A stretch of 19,440 nucleotides of DNA from an uncultured Bacteroides sp. (GTDB lineage Bacteria > Bacteroidota > Bacteroidia > Bacteroidales > Bacteroidaceae), in NCBI RefSeq assembly GCF_949298305.1, contig NZ_CASFWU010000053.1, forward strand, positions 1 to 19,440, written 5' to 3'. This document shows positions 1 through 6,598 of the stretch, one piece after another. The translations under genes and the position numbers were made by a program. The stretch's first letter is position 1, and each line of letters begins with the position of its first letter. The notes beneath the pieces were generated by a model. It was not told where the DNA came from. It did not search any database and worked only from the letters and a program-made list of their open reading frames with translations.

Positions 1-387
1 GCATTTCACCTGGGCCTGATACCCTTCTTGCGCCAGGCGGGCTGTAAAGATGGAGTCGGCCAGCGGCAAGGAGATGGATGAGTGGTAAATGGAGTCGGCG
101 TAATCGTTGGCAAGCACCGTCAGATACTCGAACAGCGTCTGGTCGATTTCTCTTTCATAGTCGAAATTCGTAGAGAAACTGAGGGTGATGTCCTCGCCTT
201 GGGTGTCGCTTAGCCGGTCAAGACGCGTCTTGGCCTCGTCCACAACGGCCTGCGGGAACAGGCGGTTGCTGACCTGCAGCAGTTCCCCCTCAATCATCCG
301 GTAGGTATGAACCAGCCACGAACCTTGGATGAGCACGATGACAATCAGACTCAGAAAGGTAACTATCTTGATGTATTTGCCGGGCAT
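1..387 (-). CDS. Sensor histidine kinase, N-terminal part only (cut by window edge)
   Basis: The reading frame is open from an ATG at 385-387 to base 1, giving 129 residues of a longer protein. It starts MPGKYIKIVTFLSL, followed by one hydrophobic membrane segment (about residues 8-22) ending in a Trp. After that comes a polar, soluble stretch (about 30-129) that fits a periplasmic sensor region. This arrangement (short cytoplasmic start, one membrane helix ending near a Trp, periplasmic domain) is typical of Bacteroides two-component sensor kinases. The second membrane helix, HisKA and ATPase domains would lie outside the window, so the kinase call is inference. It is divergent from the TonB-dependent barrel gene at 541, which makes that gene a plausible target. 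A -7-like TATCTTTG on the minus strand lies 20 bp before the start. It could instead be another single-pass membrane protein. Confidence 0.6.
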   Translation of the reverse strand, partial: MPGKYIKIVTFLSLIVIVLIQGSWLVHTYRMIEGELLQVSNRLFPQAVVDEAKTRLDRLSDTQGEDITLSFSTNFDYEREIDQTLFEYLTVLANDYADSIYHSSISLPLADSIFTARLAQEGYQAQVKC

Positions 388-406
388 AAGTGTCTTGATT
401 TGTCGG

Positions 407-414
407 CAAAGATA
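407..414 (-). promoter_or_regulatory. Bacteroides -7 promoter motif for the histidine kinase gene
   Basis: Read on the minus strand this is TATCTTTG, an exact match to the Bacteroides -7 consensus TAnnTTTG. It lies about 20 bp before the kinase ATG. No clear TTTG -33 element is visible; the space is taken by TAAC repeats, which would fit an activator-dependent or autoregulated promoter. Confidence 0.45.
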
Positions 415-480
415 TAACAATCTCTTAACAATCGGGTGTTTCCTAACAATAATATAAGGAAAGCATAACGAGGCCATAAC
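415..480. promoter_or_regulatory. Phased TAAC direct repeats in a divergent promoter region (putative response-regulator sites)
   Basis: TAAC cores on the plus strand begin at 415, 426, 444, 466 and 477, with TAAG at 455. The spacings are 11, 18, 11, 11 and 11 bp. The first two share the eight bases TAACAATC, the third reads TAACAATA, and the last two are CATAAC. Direct repeats spaced one helical turn apart are the usual binding pattern of OmpR-family response regulators. The array abuts the kinase -7 motif at 407-414 on one side and ends 22 bp before the barrel gene's -7-like motif on the other. The repeats are seen directly; the regulator is inferred. Confidence 0.4.
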
Positions 481-502
481 CTGCCTTTTGCAGCAAAGGC
501 CG

Positions 503-510
503 TTACTTTG
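503..510 (+). promoter_or_regulatory. Possible -7 element for the TonB-dependent barrel gene
   Basis: TTACTTTG matches the TAnnTTTG consensus in all but the second base and lies 30 bp before the ATG at 541. The same octamer occurs on the minus strand at 3547-3554 upstream of the calycin-like lipoprotein. There is no TTTG at the usual -33 distance; the phased TAAC repeats end there instead. Confidence 0.3.
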
Positions 511-540
511 CGGCAGGAAAACAAAATAGATGAATGCTTT

Positions 541-2832
541 ATGAAACAGATTGTAATTTTGACAGTAAGTCTGATAGTCGCGGCCACTCGCCTGGCTGCA
601 CAGGAGGTAAGAGGACGTGTAACGGATAAGAACCAACGACCGATTGAGGGCGCGACGGTAGTGATGCAGACGCCGGACTCTGTATTTGTTGATGGAGTGA
701 CTACCGATTCGTTGGGCCGTTTCGTCTTTCATCGGGAATTGAAGCGATACCGCCTGATTTTCCAACACCTGCTCTACAAGAGTGTAGTGAAAGACTATAA
801 CGCGGCAGGTGATATGGGTGTGGTGACGATGGACGAACAAGATGCTTATGCTTTGGAAGAAGTGGTAGTCAGAGCCGAACGCCCTTTGGTGAAAGCGGAG
901 AACGGAACCTTGACTTACGATGTGGAAGCCCTGGCCGAGAAGACGACGGCAAGCAATGCCTATGAGGCCTTGGCTCGCCTGCCGGGCGTATTGGAGCAGG
1001 GCGGAAGCCTGAGTCTGATTGGAGCAGGAAGCGTTACGGTGGTACTGAACGGACGCCCGTCGTCCATGTCAAGCGAGCAACTGGTAAGTCTGCTGAAGAG
1101 TACGCCTGTCAGCAATGTGGAGAAGGCGGAAGTGATGTACAGCGCGCCAGCCAAATACCGGGTGCGAGGGGCGGTCATCAACCTGGTGCTGAAGAATCGG
1201 AAGTCCGAAGACGCTTTCCTGCGCGGGGAAGTCGGAGCCGACTTTACGCAAGCCCGCTATGCGCAGGGCGACGGGCGCATGAGCTTTTCTTTCGGAGGAC
1301 GGAAGGTGACGGCGGATGTGCTTTATGCGGCCGACTATACCAGGCGGCGGACGGGATACGATTTCATCTCCCATCATACGCTGGACGGCGTGGTGCACGA
1401 TGTAGAGCAATACAACACCGGATTGAGAAGAAAGCTGACCCACAACGTCCGCACTTCCTTGGAGTATCCGATAACCGAGAACGACCATCTGAATATGGCC
1501 TATACGGCCGCCGTTACTCCCAACATCAAGACGGTCGAAAACTCAACGGGTACCTTCTCAGAGTCATCCAACGTCCGAAAGGGAGACGAACAGATGCACA
1601 ACTTCAATCTGGATTATACGGCACGCTGGGGTATGAATGTCGGACTGGATTATACCTATTATTCCTATCCAAGCGTGCAGGAATTCTGTAATCGGGCGGG
1701 CAATGTTGAGCAGGAGTTTTTGGCCGACAGCCGCCAACGCATCAACCGCTGGAATATCTATGCAGGGCAGACACATACCTTACCTCCGGATTGGAGCCTG
1801 AACTACGGTGTCAACTTCTCTTTTGCCCAAGAGAAAAGTGCCCAGTTGTATCATGCACAGGACAGAAATGACATGGCATCCCTGAACTCGGACACGAAAC
1901 TGGACGAACGGACCTACAACTTCTATGCCGGACTGGAGAAAGCCTTTGGCGAGCGTCTGTCGCTCTCTCTGTCCGCTGCCGGGGAATATTACCGCCTGGC
2001 CGATTACAAGCAGTGGGCTGTTTATCCTTCCATGCAGTTGAACTACATCCCGTCAAATTCCCACATCTTCCAGCTCTCCTTCTCTTCGGACAAGGCCTAC
2101 CCCGACTATTGGAGCATGCAGGATGCCACAAGCTATCTGAATGGTTATGCCAAGGTCGTAGGAAATCCCGGCCTGCGCCCTTCGACAGACTATACTGCCG
2201 ACCTGACCTACATCCTGAAAAGCAAATACATCTTCAGCCTGTACTATACCCATGTAAAAGATTTGTTCGCCCAGTTGGCCTACCAAAGCCCCGACGAACT
2301 GACGATGGTTTATCAGACAGTGAATTACGACTACGAGCAGAACTTCGGCCTTTCGGTGATTCTCCCCTTCGCGGTCGGCAATATTTGGAACTCCCGCCTC
2401 ACGCTGGACGGCTCCTATTTCAGGGACGTCAGCAAGGACTATCATGCCGTCGGCTTCGACAACTGCGTTTGGAGGGGAATCGCAATGCTGAACAATACCT
2501 TCCGACTGTCCTCAAAGCCGGCCATCAGCCTGGAGTTGAACGGCCTGTATGTCAGTCCTTCCGTTCAGGGAAATTATGACTTGTCCTCCATCTGGAAAGT
2601 CGATGCCGGACTGAAATGGACCTCAGCCGACCGGAAAGCCGAACTCCGCCTGACGGGTAACGACCTGTTCAACAGCGCGACACCCAATGCCCGTGTGAAT
2701 GACAGAGGACAACGGTTCGAGATAAACCAGCATGCAGACAGCCGCTTCCTATCCCTTTCGTTTACCTATAAATTCGGCGGTTACAAGGATAAGGAGCATA
2801 AAAAGGTGGACACCTCACGCTTCGGCTACTGA
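541..2832 (+). CDS. TonB-dependent receptor / outer-membrane beta-barrel protein (OMP_b-brl_3 type)
   Basis: 763 aa. The start is taken at ATG 541, which opens directly onto a signal peptide ending near LAAQ (residues 18-21); an upstream in-frame TTG at 508 would add 11 polar residues and is rejected. Residues about 22-98 form a carboxypeptidase-regulatory-like beta-sandwich (VRGRVTDKNQRPIEGATV, then DSLGRF). Residues about 105-220 look like a plug domain (ALEEVVV, RLPGV, VVLNGRPSS, IEKAEV-like VEKAEVMYSAPAKY). The rest alternates aromatic and polar residues as in a barrel and ends in short strands before a charged tail. The family imports or exports unknown cargo across the outer membrane. 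No SusD partner lies downstream, so this is not a typical Sus pair. The neighbouring divergent kinase suggests two-component control. The substrate cannot be told. Confidence 0.85.
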   Translation: MKQIVILTVSLIVAATRLAAQEVRGRVTDKNQRPIEGATVVMQTPDSVFVDGVTTDSLGRFVFHRELKRYRLIFQHLLYKSVVKDYNAAGDMGVVTMDEQDAYALEEVVVRAERPLVKAENGTLTYDVEALAEKTTASNAYEALARLPGVLEQGGSLSLIGAGSVTVVLNGRPSSMSSEQLVSLLKSTPVSNVEKAEVMYSAPAKYRVRGAVINLVLKNRKSEDAFLRGEVGADFTQARYAQGDGRMSFSFGGRKVTADVLYAADYTRRRTGYDFISHHTLDGVVHDVEQYNTGLRRKLTHNVRTSLEYPITENDHLNMAYTAAVTPNIKTVENSTGTFSESSNVRKGDEQMHNFNLDYTARWGMNVGLDYTYYSYPSVQEFCNRAGNVEQEFLADSRQRINRWNIYAGQTHTLPPDWSLNYGVNFSFAQEKSAQLYHAQDRNDMASLNSDTKLDERTYNFYAGLEKAFGERLSLSLSAAGEYYRLADYKQWAVYPSMQLNYIPSNSHIFQLSFSSDKAYPDYWSMQDATSYLNGYAKVVGNPGLRPSTDYTADLTYILKSKYIFSLYYTHVKDLFAQLAYQSPDELTMVYQTVNYDYEQNFGLSVILPFAVGNIWNSRLTLDGSYFRDVSKDYHAVGFDNCVWRGIAMLNNTFRLSSKPAISLELNGLYVSPSVQGNYDLSSIWKVDAGLKWTSADRKAELRLTGNDLFNSATPNARVNDRGQRFEINQHADSRFLSLSFTYKFGGYKDKEHKKVDTSRFGY

Positions 2833-2932
2833 CATCGGCGGCAACCGCATAAAAAAACAGTTGGTTGAAGGGTAACGTTAAAAAGAAAGGATGAAACAGC
2901 GAAGAACCGCCTACACATCCCTCTCATTACGA

Positions 2933-2960
2933 AAATAGGCTGCCCGCGGGCAGCCTATTT
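2933..2960. terminator. Bidirectional terminator: perfect 28-nt palindrome
   Basis: Bases 2933-2960 equal their own reverse complement: arm AAATAGGCTGCCCG followed by its exact complement. The A-rich start and T-rich end give a U-tract on either strand. It lies between the convergent barrel gene (ends 2832) and lipoprotein gene (ends 2983), so it can stop transcription from both sides. Confidence 0.8.
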
Positions 2961-2982
2961 CTTCAATTATATTATGTTTCTA

Positions 2983-3468
2983 TTACTTCTTGGAGCCTTC
3001 AAAAGTCACGTCAACCTGATTGAGCATAGGAACTTGCAATACGGTAATATCCATAGCTACATTGCCATCGGTAAAGGCACCTCCAACTGTTACCGGGAAA
3101 GTACCCAAAGTTCCTACTGAAACAGTCTGTGAACCTTCAAACGTATAGAGTCCGTTAGCTTCTACAACAGTACATGGCTCCAAGGAGATATCCAAGACCA
3201 AATCTTCTGAAATCGCAAGATTCTTCACTTCGAGTTTCAATGCATTTGCAGACGACTTGGTCAGAATAACATCCTGCGCAATATCCGAGCCGAGAGACAT
3301 CCCATTAGAAGTGATATCAAACGTACCGGCATACGTACCTACCAGTTGTTCATCAATCACTTGTTCGAGAGTCAAATCGTTGTTGTTATCGTCATCGTCG
3401 CTGCTACAAGCAGTAAACAAACTCATTGAACAAATCAATGCAAACAGATAAAATAAATTCTTCTTCAT
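2983..3468 (-). CDS. Small calycin-like lipoprotein, probably surface exposed
   Basis: 161 aa, starting MKKNLFYLFALICSMSLF with a lipobox ending in Cys21 (FTAC). The cysteine is followed by SSDDDDNNND, an acidic run that matches the lipoprotein export signal described in Bacteroides for display on the cell surface. The mature part, about 130 residues, is built of alternating beta strands (GTYAGTFDI, VILTKSS, LKLEVKNLAI, YTFEGSQTVSV, VTFEGSKK), as in calycin/lipocalin-like Bacteroides lipoproteins (Pfam Calycin_like type). No catalytic residues are evident. It is a single gene, convergent with the barrel gene through the palindrome at 2933-2960 and divergent from aroC. The family call rests on overall pattern and size; the ligand is unknown. 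Confidence 0.7.
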   Translation of the reverse strand: MKKNLFYLFALICSMSLFTACSSDDDDNNNDLTLEQVIDEQLVGTYAGTFDITSNGMSLGSDIAQDVILTKSSANALKLEVKNLAISEDLVLDISLEPCTVVEANGLYTFEGSQTVSVGTLGTFPVTVGGAFTDGNVAMDITVLQVPMLNQVDVTFEGSKK

Positions 3469-3546
3469 AAAATTGTGTTCTTGTTTAGTTAATAATAAAT
3501 CTCTGCTCTGAAGATATGATTATATCCTATTCATATTTTCAGGCTG

Positions 3547-3554
3547 CAAAGTAA
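3547..3554 (-). promoter_or_regulatory. Possible -7 element for the calycin-like lipoprotein
   Basis: On the minus strand this reads TTACTTTG, one base off TAnnTTTG and identical to the octamer before the barrel gene (503-510). It would give a leader of about 75 nt before the ATG at 3468. Weak evidence on its own. Confidence 0.25.
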
Positions 3555-3636
3555 GAGGTTTTAATTGAGGTGTACAAGTTTTATCCGCTGAAAAGTTGGA
3601 TGTTACAGCCGAAATAAAAGAAATGGAGCATAAAAC

Positions 3637-3668
3637 CTTGCGGCATATCAAACAAATGTCTACTTTTA
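3637..3668 (+). promoter_or_regulatory. Possible promoter of aroC
   Basis: CTTG at 3637-3640, a 20-base spacer, then TACTTTTA at 3661-3668. Each box is one base off the Bacteroides consensus (TTTG and TAnnTTTG) and the spacing is in the normal range. The start codon of aroC follows 74 bp later. Confidence 0.3.
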
Positions 3669-3742
3669 TACACGTTTAAGTGCGCGTGCGGGAAAACTGC
3701 CGTACACATTACTCATTCTTAACCCTTTAAACCATACAAACT

Positions 3743-4819
3743 ATGTTCAACTCATTCGGAAACATCCTGCGCCTGACCAGTTTCGGCGAGTCGCACGGAA
3801 AAGGCATCGGAGGTGTCGTCGACGGCTTTCCCGCAGGCATCACCATCGACATGGACTTCATACAGGCCGAACTGGACCGCCGGCGTCCGGGCCAGTCGGA
3901 CCTCACCACTCCCCGCAAAGAGGCAGACCGTGTGGAATTCCTCTCCGGCATCTTTGAAGGCAAGTCCACCGGCTGCCCCATCGGTTTCATGGTATGGAAC
4001 GAGAACCAGCATTCTTCCGACTACGACAATCTGAAGAACGTGTACCGTCCCTCACACGCCGACTATACCTACAAGACCAAGTACGGCATCCGCGACCACC
4101 GGGGCGGCGGACGCTCGTCGGCCCGCGAAACCATCTCGCGCGTAGTGGCCGGAGCGCTGGCCAAGCTGGCACTGCGCCAACTGGGCATACGCATCACGGC
4201 CTACACCTCGCAAGTGGGGCCCATCCGCCTGGAAGAGAACTATACGGCCTACGACCTGGATTTGACAGAGAGCAACCCCGTCCGCTGCCCCGACCCCGAG
4301 AAGGCCAAGGAAATGGAGCGACTCATTGCCGAGGTAAAGGCCGAAGGCGATACCATCGGCGGCGTCATCACCTGCGTCATCACGGGCTGCCCCGTCGGAC
4401 TGGGGCAACCGGTCTTCGGCAAGTTGCAGGCGGCACTGGCATCGGGCATGCTGAGCATCAACGCCGCCAAAGCCTTTGAGTACGGCGACGGATTCAAGGG
4501 ACTGAAGATGAAGGGCTCGGAACAGAACGACGTGTTCTACAACAACGCCGGACGCATCACCACCCACACCAACCACTCGGGCGGCATCCAGGGCGGCATC
4601 AGCAACGGACAGGACATCTACTTCCGCGTAGCCTTCAAACCCGTGGCCACCGTCCTCATGGAGCAGCACACGGTGAACATCGACGGCGTGGACACCACCC
4701 TGAAAGCCCGCGGCCGCCACGACCCCTGCGTCTTGCCGCGCGCCGTGCCCATCGTGGAGGCCATGGCCGCACTGACCATTCTGGACTTCTACCTGATAGA
4801 CCGGACAACGCAACTGTAA
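3743..4819 (+). CDS. aroC: Chorismate synthase
   Basis: 358 aa, the usual length. The enzyme (EC 4.2.3.5) converts 5-enolpyruvylshikimate 3-phosphate to chorismate in the cytoplasm, using reduced FMN as a catalytic cofactor; it is the last step of the shikimate pathway. All three family signatures are visible: SFGESHGKGIGG at residues 13-24 with the conserved His18; GIRDHRGGGRSSARET at 115-130, which binds substrate and FMN; and GRHDPCVLPRAVP near 324-336. The ATG at 3743 places the standard MFNSFGN start directly at the fold. It is followed after 98 bp by the M20 dipeptidase gene on the same strand, with a hairpin between. Codon use is strongly C-ending, as in a well-expressed housekeeping gene. 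The long open frames on the opposite strand here are a by-product of this bias. Confidence 0.97.
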   Translation: MFNSFGNILRLTSFGESHGKGIGGVVDGFPAGITIDMDFIQAELDRRRPGQSDLTTPRKEADRVEFLSGIFEGKSTGCPIGFMVWNENQHSSDYDNLKNVYRPSHADYTYKTKYGIRDHRGGGRSSARETISRVVAGALAKLALRQLGIRITAYTSQVGPIRLEENYTAYDLDLTESNPVRCPDPEKAKEMERLIAEVKAEGDTIGGVITCVITGCPVGLGQPVFGKLQAALASGMLSINAAKAFEYGDGFKGLKMKGSEQNDVFYNNAGRITTHTNHSGGIQGGISNGQDIYFRVAFKPVATVLMEQHTVNIDGVDTTLKARGRHDPCVLPRAVPIVEAMAALTILDFYLIDRTTQL

Positions 4820-4835
4820 GGGGCCTCTCCCCCGC

Positions 4836-4856
4836 CCCCTCCCCCAGAGGGAGGGG
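4836..4856 (+). terminator. GC-rich hairpin between aroC and the dipeptidase gene
   Basis: CCCCTCCC (4836-4843) pairs perfectly with GGGAGGGG (4849-4856) across a 5-base loop. It lies 16 bp after the aroC stop. No T-run follows, so it may be an attenuator, an mRNA-stabilising structure or a dispersed repeat rather than a full terminator. It resembles the C-rich hairpins at 6299-6346 and 18044-18096. Confidence 0.5.
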
Positions 4857-4917
4857 AGGAAGCGTCTGCATACTATATATAATGTATAACCCTTCATTCA
4901 TATTCCCCCTTCCACTT

Positions 4918-6276
4918 ATGATTAGAACCTACCTCTCCGAAAACGAACCCCGCATGCTGGACGAACTGTTCAGCCTCATCCGCATTCCCAGTATCAGCGC
5001 CCAACCCGAGCATCACGACGACATGCTGGCCTGCGCCGAGCGGTGGAGGCAACTCCTGCTCCAGGCCGGTGCTGACGAGGCCATGGTGATGCCCTCGCAA
5101 GGCAACCCCATGGTGTTTGCCTGCAAGACCATAGACCCTGCCGCGCCTACCGTACTCGTCTATGCCCATTACGACGTGATGCCCGTCGAGCCGCTGGAGC
5201 TGTGGAAAAGCGCTCCCTTTGAACCCGAGGTGCGCGACGGACGCATCTGGGCCCGCGGCGCCGACGACGACAAAGGGCAGTCCTTCATCCAGGTGAAGGC
5301 TTTTGAATACCTGGTGAAGAACAACCTGCTGACCCACAACGTGAAGTTCATCTTCGAGGGCGAGGAGGAGATAGGCTCTCCCAGCCTCGAAGCCTTCTGC
5401 CAGGAACACCGCGAGCTGCTGAAGGCCGATGTCATCCTCGTATCGGACACCAGCATGCTGGGCGCCGACCTGCCCTCGCTGACCACCGGCCTGCGCGGAC
5501 TGGCCTACTGGGAGATTGAAGTGACCGGCCCCAACCGCGACCTGCACTCCGGCCACTTCGGCGGCGCGGTGGACAACCCCATCAACGCACTCTGCCGGAT
5601 GCTGGCCCGCGTGGTCGACGCCGACGGCCGCATCACCGTCCCCGGCTTCTACGACGACGTGGAGGAGGTGCCCCAGGCCGAGCGTGACATGATAGCCCAC
5701 ATCCCCTTCGACGAAGAGAAGTACAAGGCAGCCATCGGCGTCAAGGAACTGGCGGGCGAAAAGGGTTACAGCACGCTGGAGCGCAACAGCTGCCGCCCGT
5801 CGTTCGACATCTGCGGCATCTGGGGCGGCTATACTGGCGAAGGGGCCAAGACCGTACTGCCTTCCAAGGCCTACGCCAAAGTGTCGTGCCGCCTTGTAGC
5901 CCACCAGGATCACCACCAGATTTCACAGCTCTTTGCCGACTACATCCAGAGCATCGCACCCGCTACCGTACAGGTGAAGGTGACGCCCATGCACGGCGGA
6001 CAGGGTTACGTCTGCCCCATCACCCTCCCTGCCTACCGGGCTGCCGAGAAGGGCTTTGAGAAAGCGTTCGGCAAGAAGCCCCTGGCCGTGCGCCGCGGCG
6101 GAAGCATCCCCATCATAGCCACCTTCGAGCAGGTGCTGGGCATCAAGACCGTCCTCATGGGCTTCGGGCTGGAAAGCAACGCCATCCACTCGCCCAACGA
6201 GAACATGCCGCTGGACATCCTGCGCAAAGGCATCGAGGCCGTGGTGGAATTCCACCTGCAGTGGGACAAAGAATAA
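4918..6276 (+). CDS. M20-family metallopeptidase (dipeptidase)
   Basis: 452 aa from ATG 4918 (MIRTYLSENEPRMLDELFSL). An upstream in-frame ATG at 4882 would add MYNPSFIFPLPL, which is not family-like, so it is rejected. M20 landmarks in order: VYAHYDVMP with metal ligand His84 and Asp86; RGADDDKGQ with bridging Asp near 117; EGEEEIGS with the catalytic and ligand glutamates near 149-151; VSDTSM with a ligand Asp; a lid-domain LHSGHFGG; and a C-terminal ESNAIHSPNE with the last His ligand. The length and the inserted lid domain match cytosolic di-zinc dipeptidases of the carnosinase/CNDP type, which hydrolyse dipeptides. No signal peptide is seen. It sits behind aroC on the same strand and may be co-transcribed through the intervening hairpin. 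The exact peptide substrate cannot be told. Confidence 0.9.
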   Translation: MIRTYLSENEPRMLDELFSLIRIPSISAQPEHHDDMLACAERWRQLLLQAGADEAMVMPSQGNPMVFACKTIDPAAPTVLVYAHYDVMPVEPLELWKSAPFEPEVRDGRIWARGADDDKGQSFIQVKAFEYLVKNNLLTHNVKFIFEGEEEIGSPSLEAFCQEHRELLKADVILVSDTSMLGADLPSLTTGLRGLAYWEIEVTGPNRDLHSGHFGGAVDNPINALCRMLARVVDADGRITVPGFYDDVEEVPQAERDMIAHIPFDEEKYKAAIGVKELAGEKGYSTLERNSCRPSFDICGIWGGYTGEGAKTVLPSKAYAKVSCRLVAHQDHHQISQLFADYIQSIAPATVQVKVTPMHGGQGYVCPITLPAYRAAEKGFEKAFGKKPLAVRRGGSIPIIATFEQVLGIKTVLMGFGLESNAIHSPNENMPLDILRKGIEAVVEFHLQWDKE

Positions 6277-6295
6277 AGAACAGAAAGTTTAAGAG

Positions 6296-6346
6296 AAGCC
6301 CCCTTCAACTCCTCCTTTCAAGGAGAGCTGAAGGGGGTTCTTTTTT
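6296..6346 (+). terminator. Rho-independent terminator after the dipeptidase gene
   Basis: CCCCCTTCA (6299-6307) pairs perfectly with TGAAGGGGG (6329-6337), with a smaller inner stem-loop, and is followed by TTCTTTTTT (6338-6346). It begins 20 bp after the stop codon. Its first 17 bases (6296-6312) match the reverse complement of 18080-18096 at 16 of 17 positions. Confidence 0.85.
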
Positions 6347-6446
6347 GCAATTCCCCCGTGCCCTGTCCGCCTGCCCCATGTGTGGGACAAATCCTTATCC
6401 CATGTGCGGAAAAGGTCACCCCTACTCCGCAGGAAAGCTGGAAAGC

Positions 6447-6527
6447 AGCCGCTCAGATGTATATCGCAAGCGCTCAGTTATACAACGCAAGCGCTCAGTT
6501 GTACATCGCAGCCGCTGCTTTATAACT
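6447..6527. repeat. 21-bp tandem repeat, three copies plus a partial fourth
   Basis: Units at 6447-6467, 6468-6488 and 6489-6509 share a CGCTCAG core followed by TATAC/GTAC-like bases and end in CGC. A decayed fourth unit (AGCCGCTG...) starts at 6510. Units two and three differ at only two positions; unit one is more divergent. The period is a multiple of three, so an open frame survives through it on the plus strand, but it shows no sign of being a real protein. Confidence 0.7.
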
Positions 6528-6548
6528 TTTCTACGGGACAGGCAAAAG

Positions 6549-6592
6549 CTACCCCGCATGTATGGCATGGAAATATCCTACATGCGGGGTAG
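6549..6592 (-). terminator. Strong hairpin, probable terminator of the lipoprotein operon
   Basis: CTACCCCGCATGTA (6549-6562) pairs perfectly over 14 bp with TACATGCGGGGTAG (6579-6592) across a 16-base loop. On the minus strand it starts 7 bp after the stop codon at 6599 and is followed by CTTTTG, a short U-tract. It can therefore end the three-gene operon. Confidence 0.65.
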
Positions 6593-6598
6593 TCTGGT

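Larger units (their letters stand above)
6277..6598. other. Gene-free stretch between convergent units
   Basis: This 322-bp interval separates the plus-strand dipeptidase gene from the minus-strand lipoprotein operon. It holds the terminator at 6296-6346, a direct repeat of CCCATGTG (near 6374 and 6400), a 21-bp tandem repeat (6447-6509) and a hairpin (6549-6592). The 115-residue open frame that crosses it has a TTG-like start, is rich in Arg/Ser/Cys and is largely made of repeat, so I do not call it a gene. Confidence 0.6.

Noticed and set aside
541..2832. A SusC/SusD nutrient-uptake locus
   Set aside because: The barrel is shorter than SusC proteins and no SusD-type lipoprotein or glycan enzyme gene follows it.
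4894..5916. A 340-residue minus-strand open frame opposite the dipeptidase gene
   Set aside because: Rich in Val/Gly/His with no family resemblance; it mirrors the GC-ending codons of the M20 gene, which has every catalytic motif.
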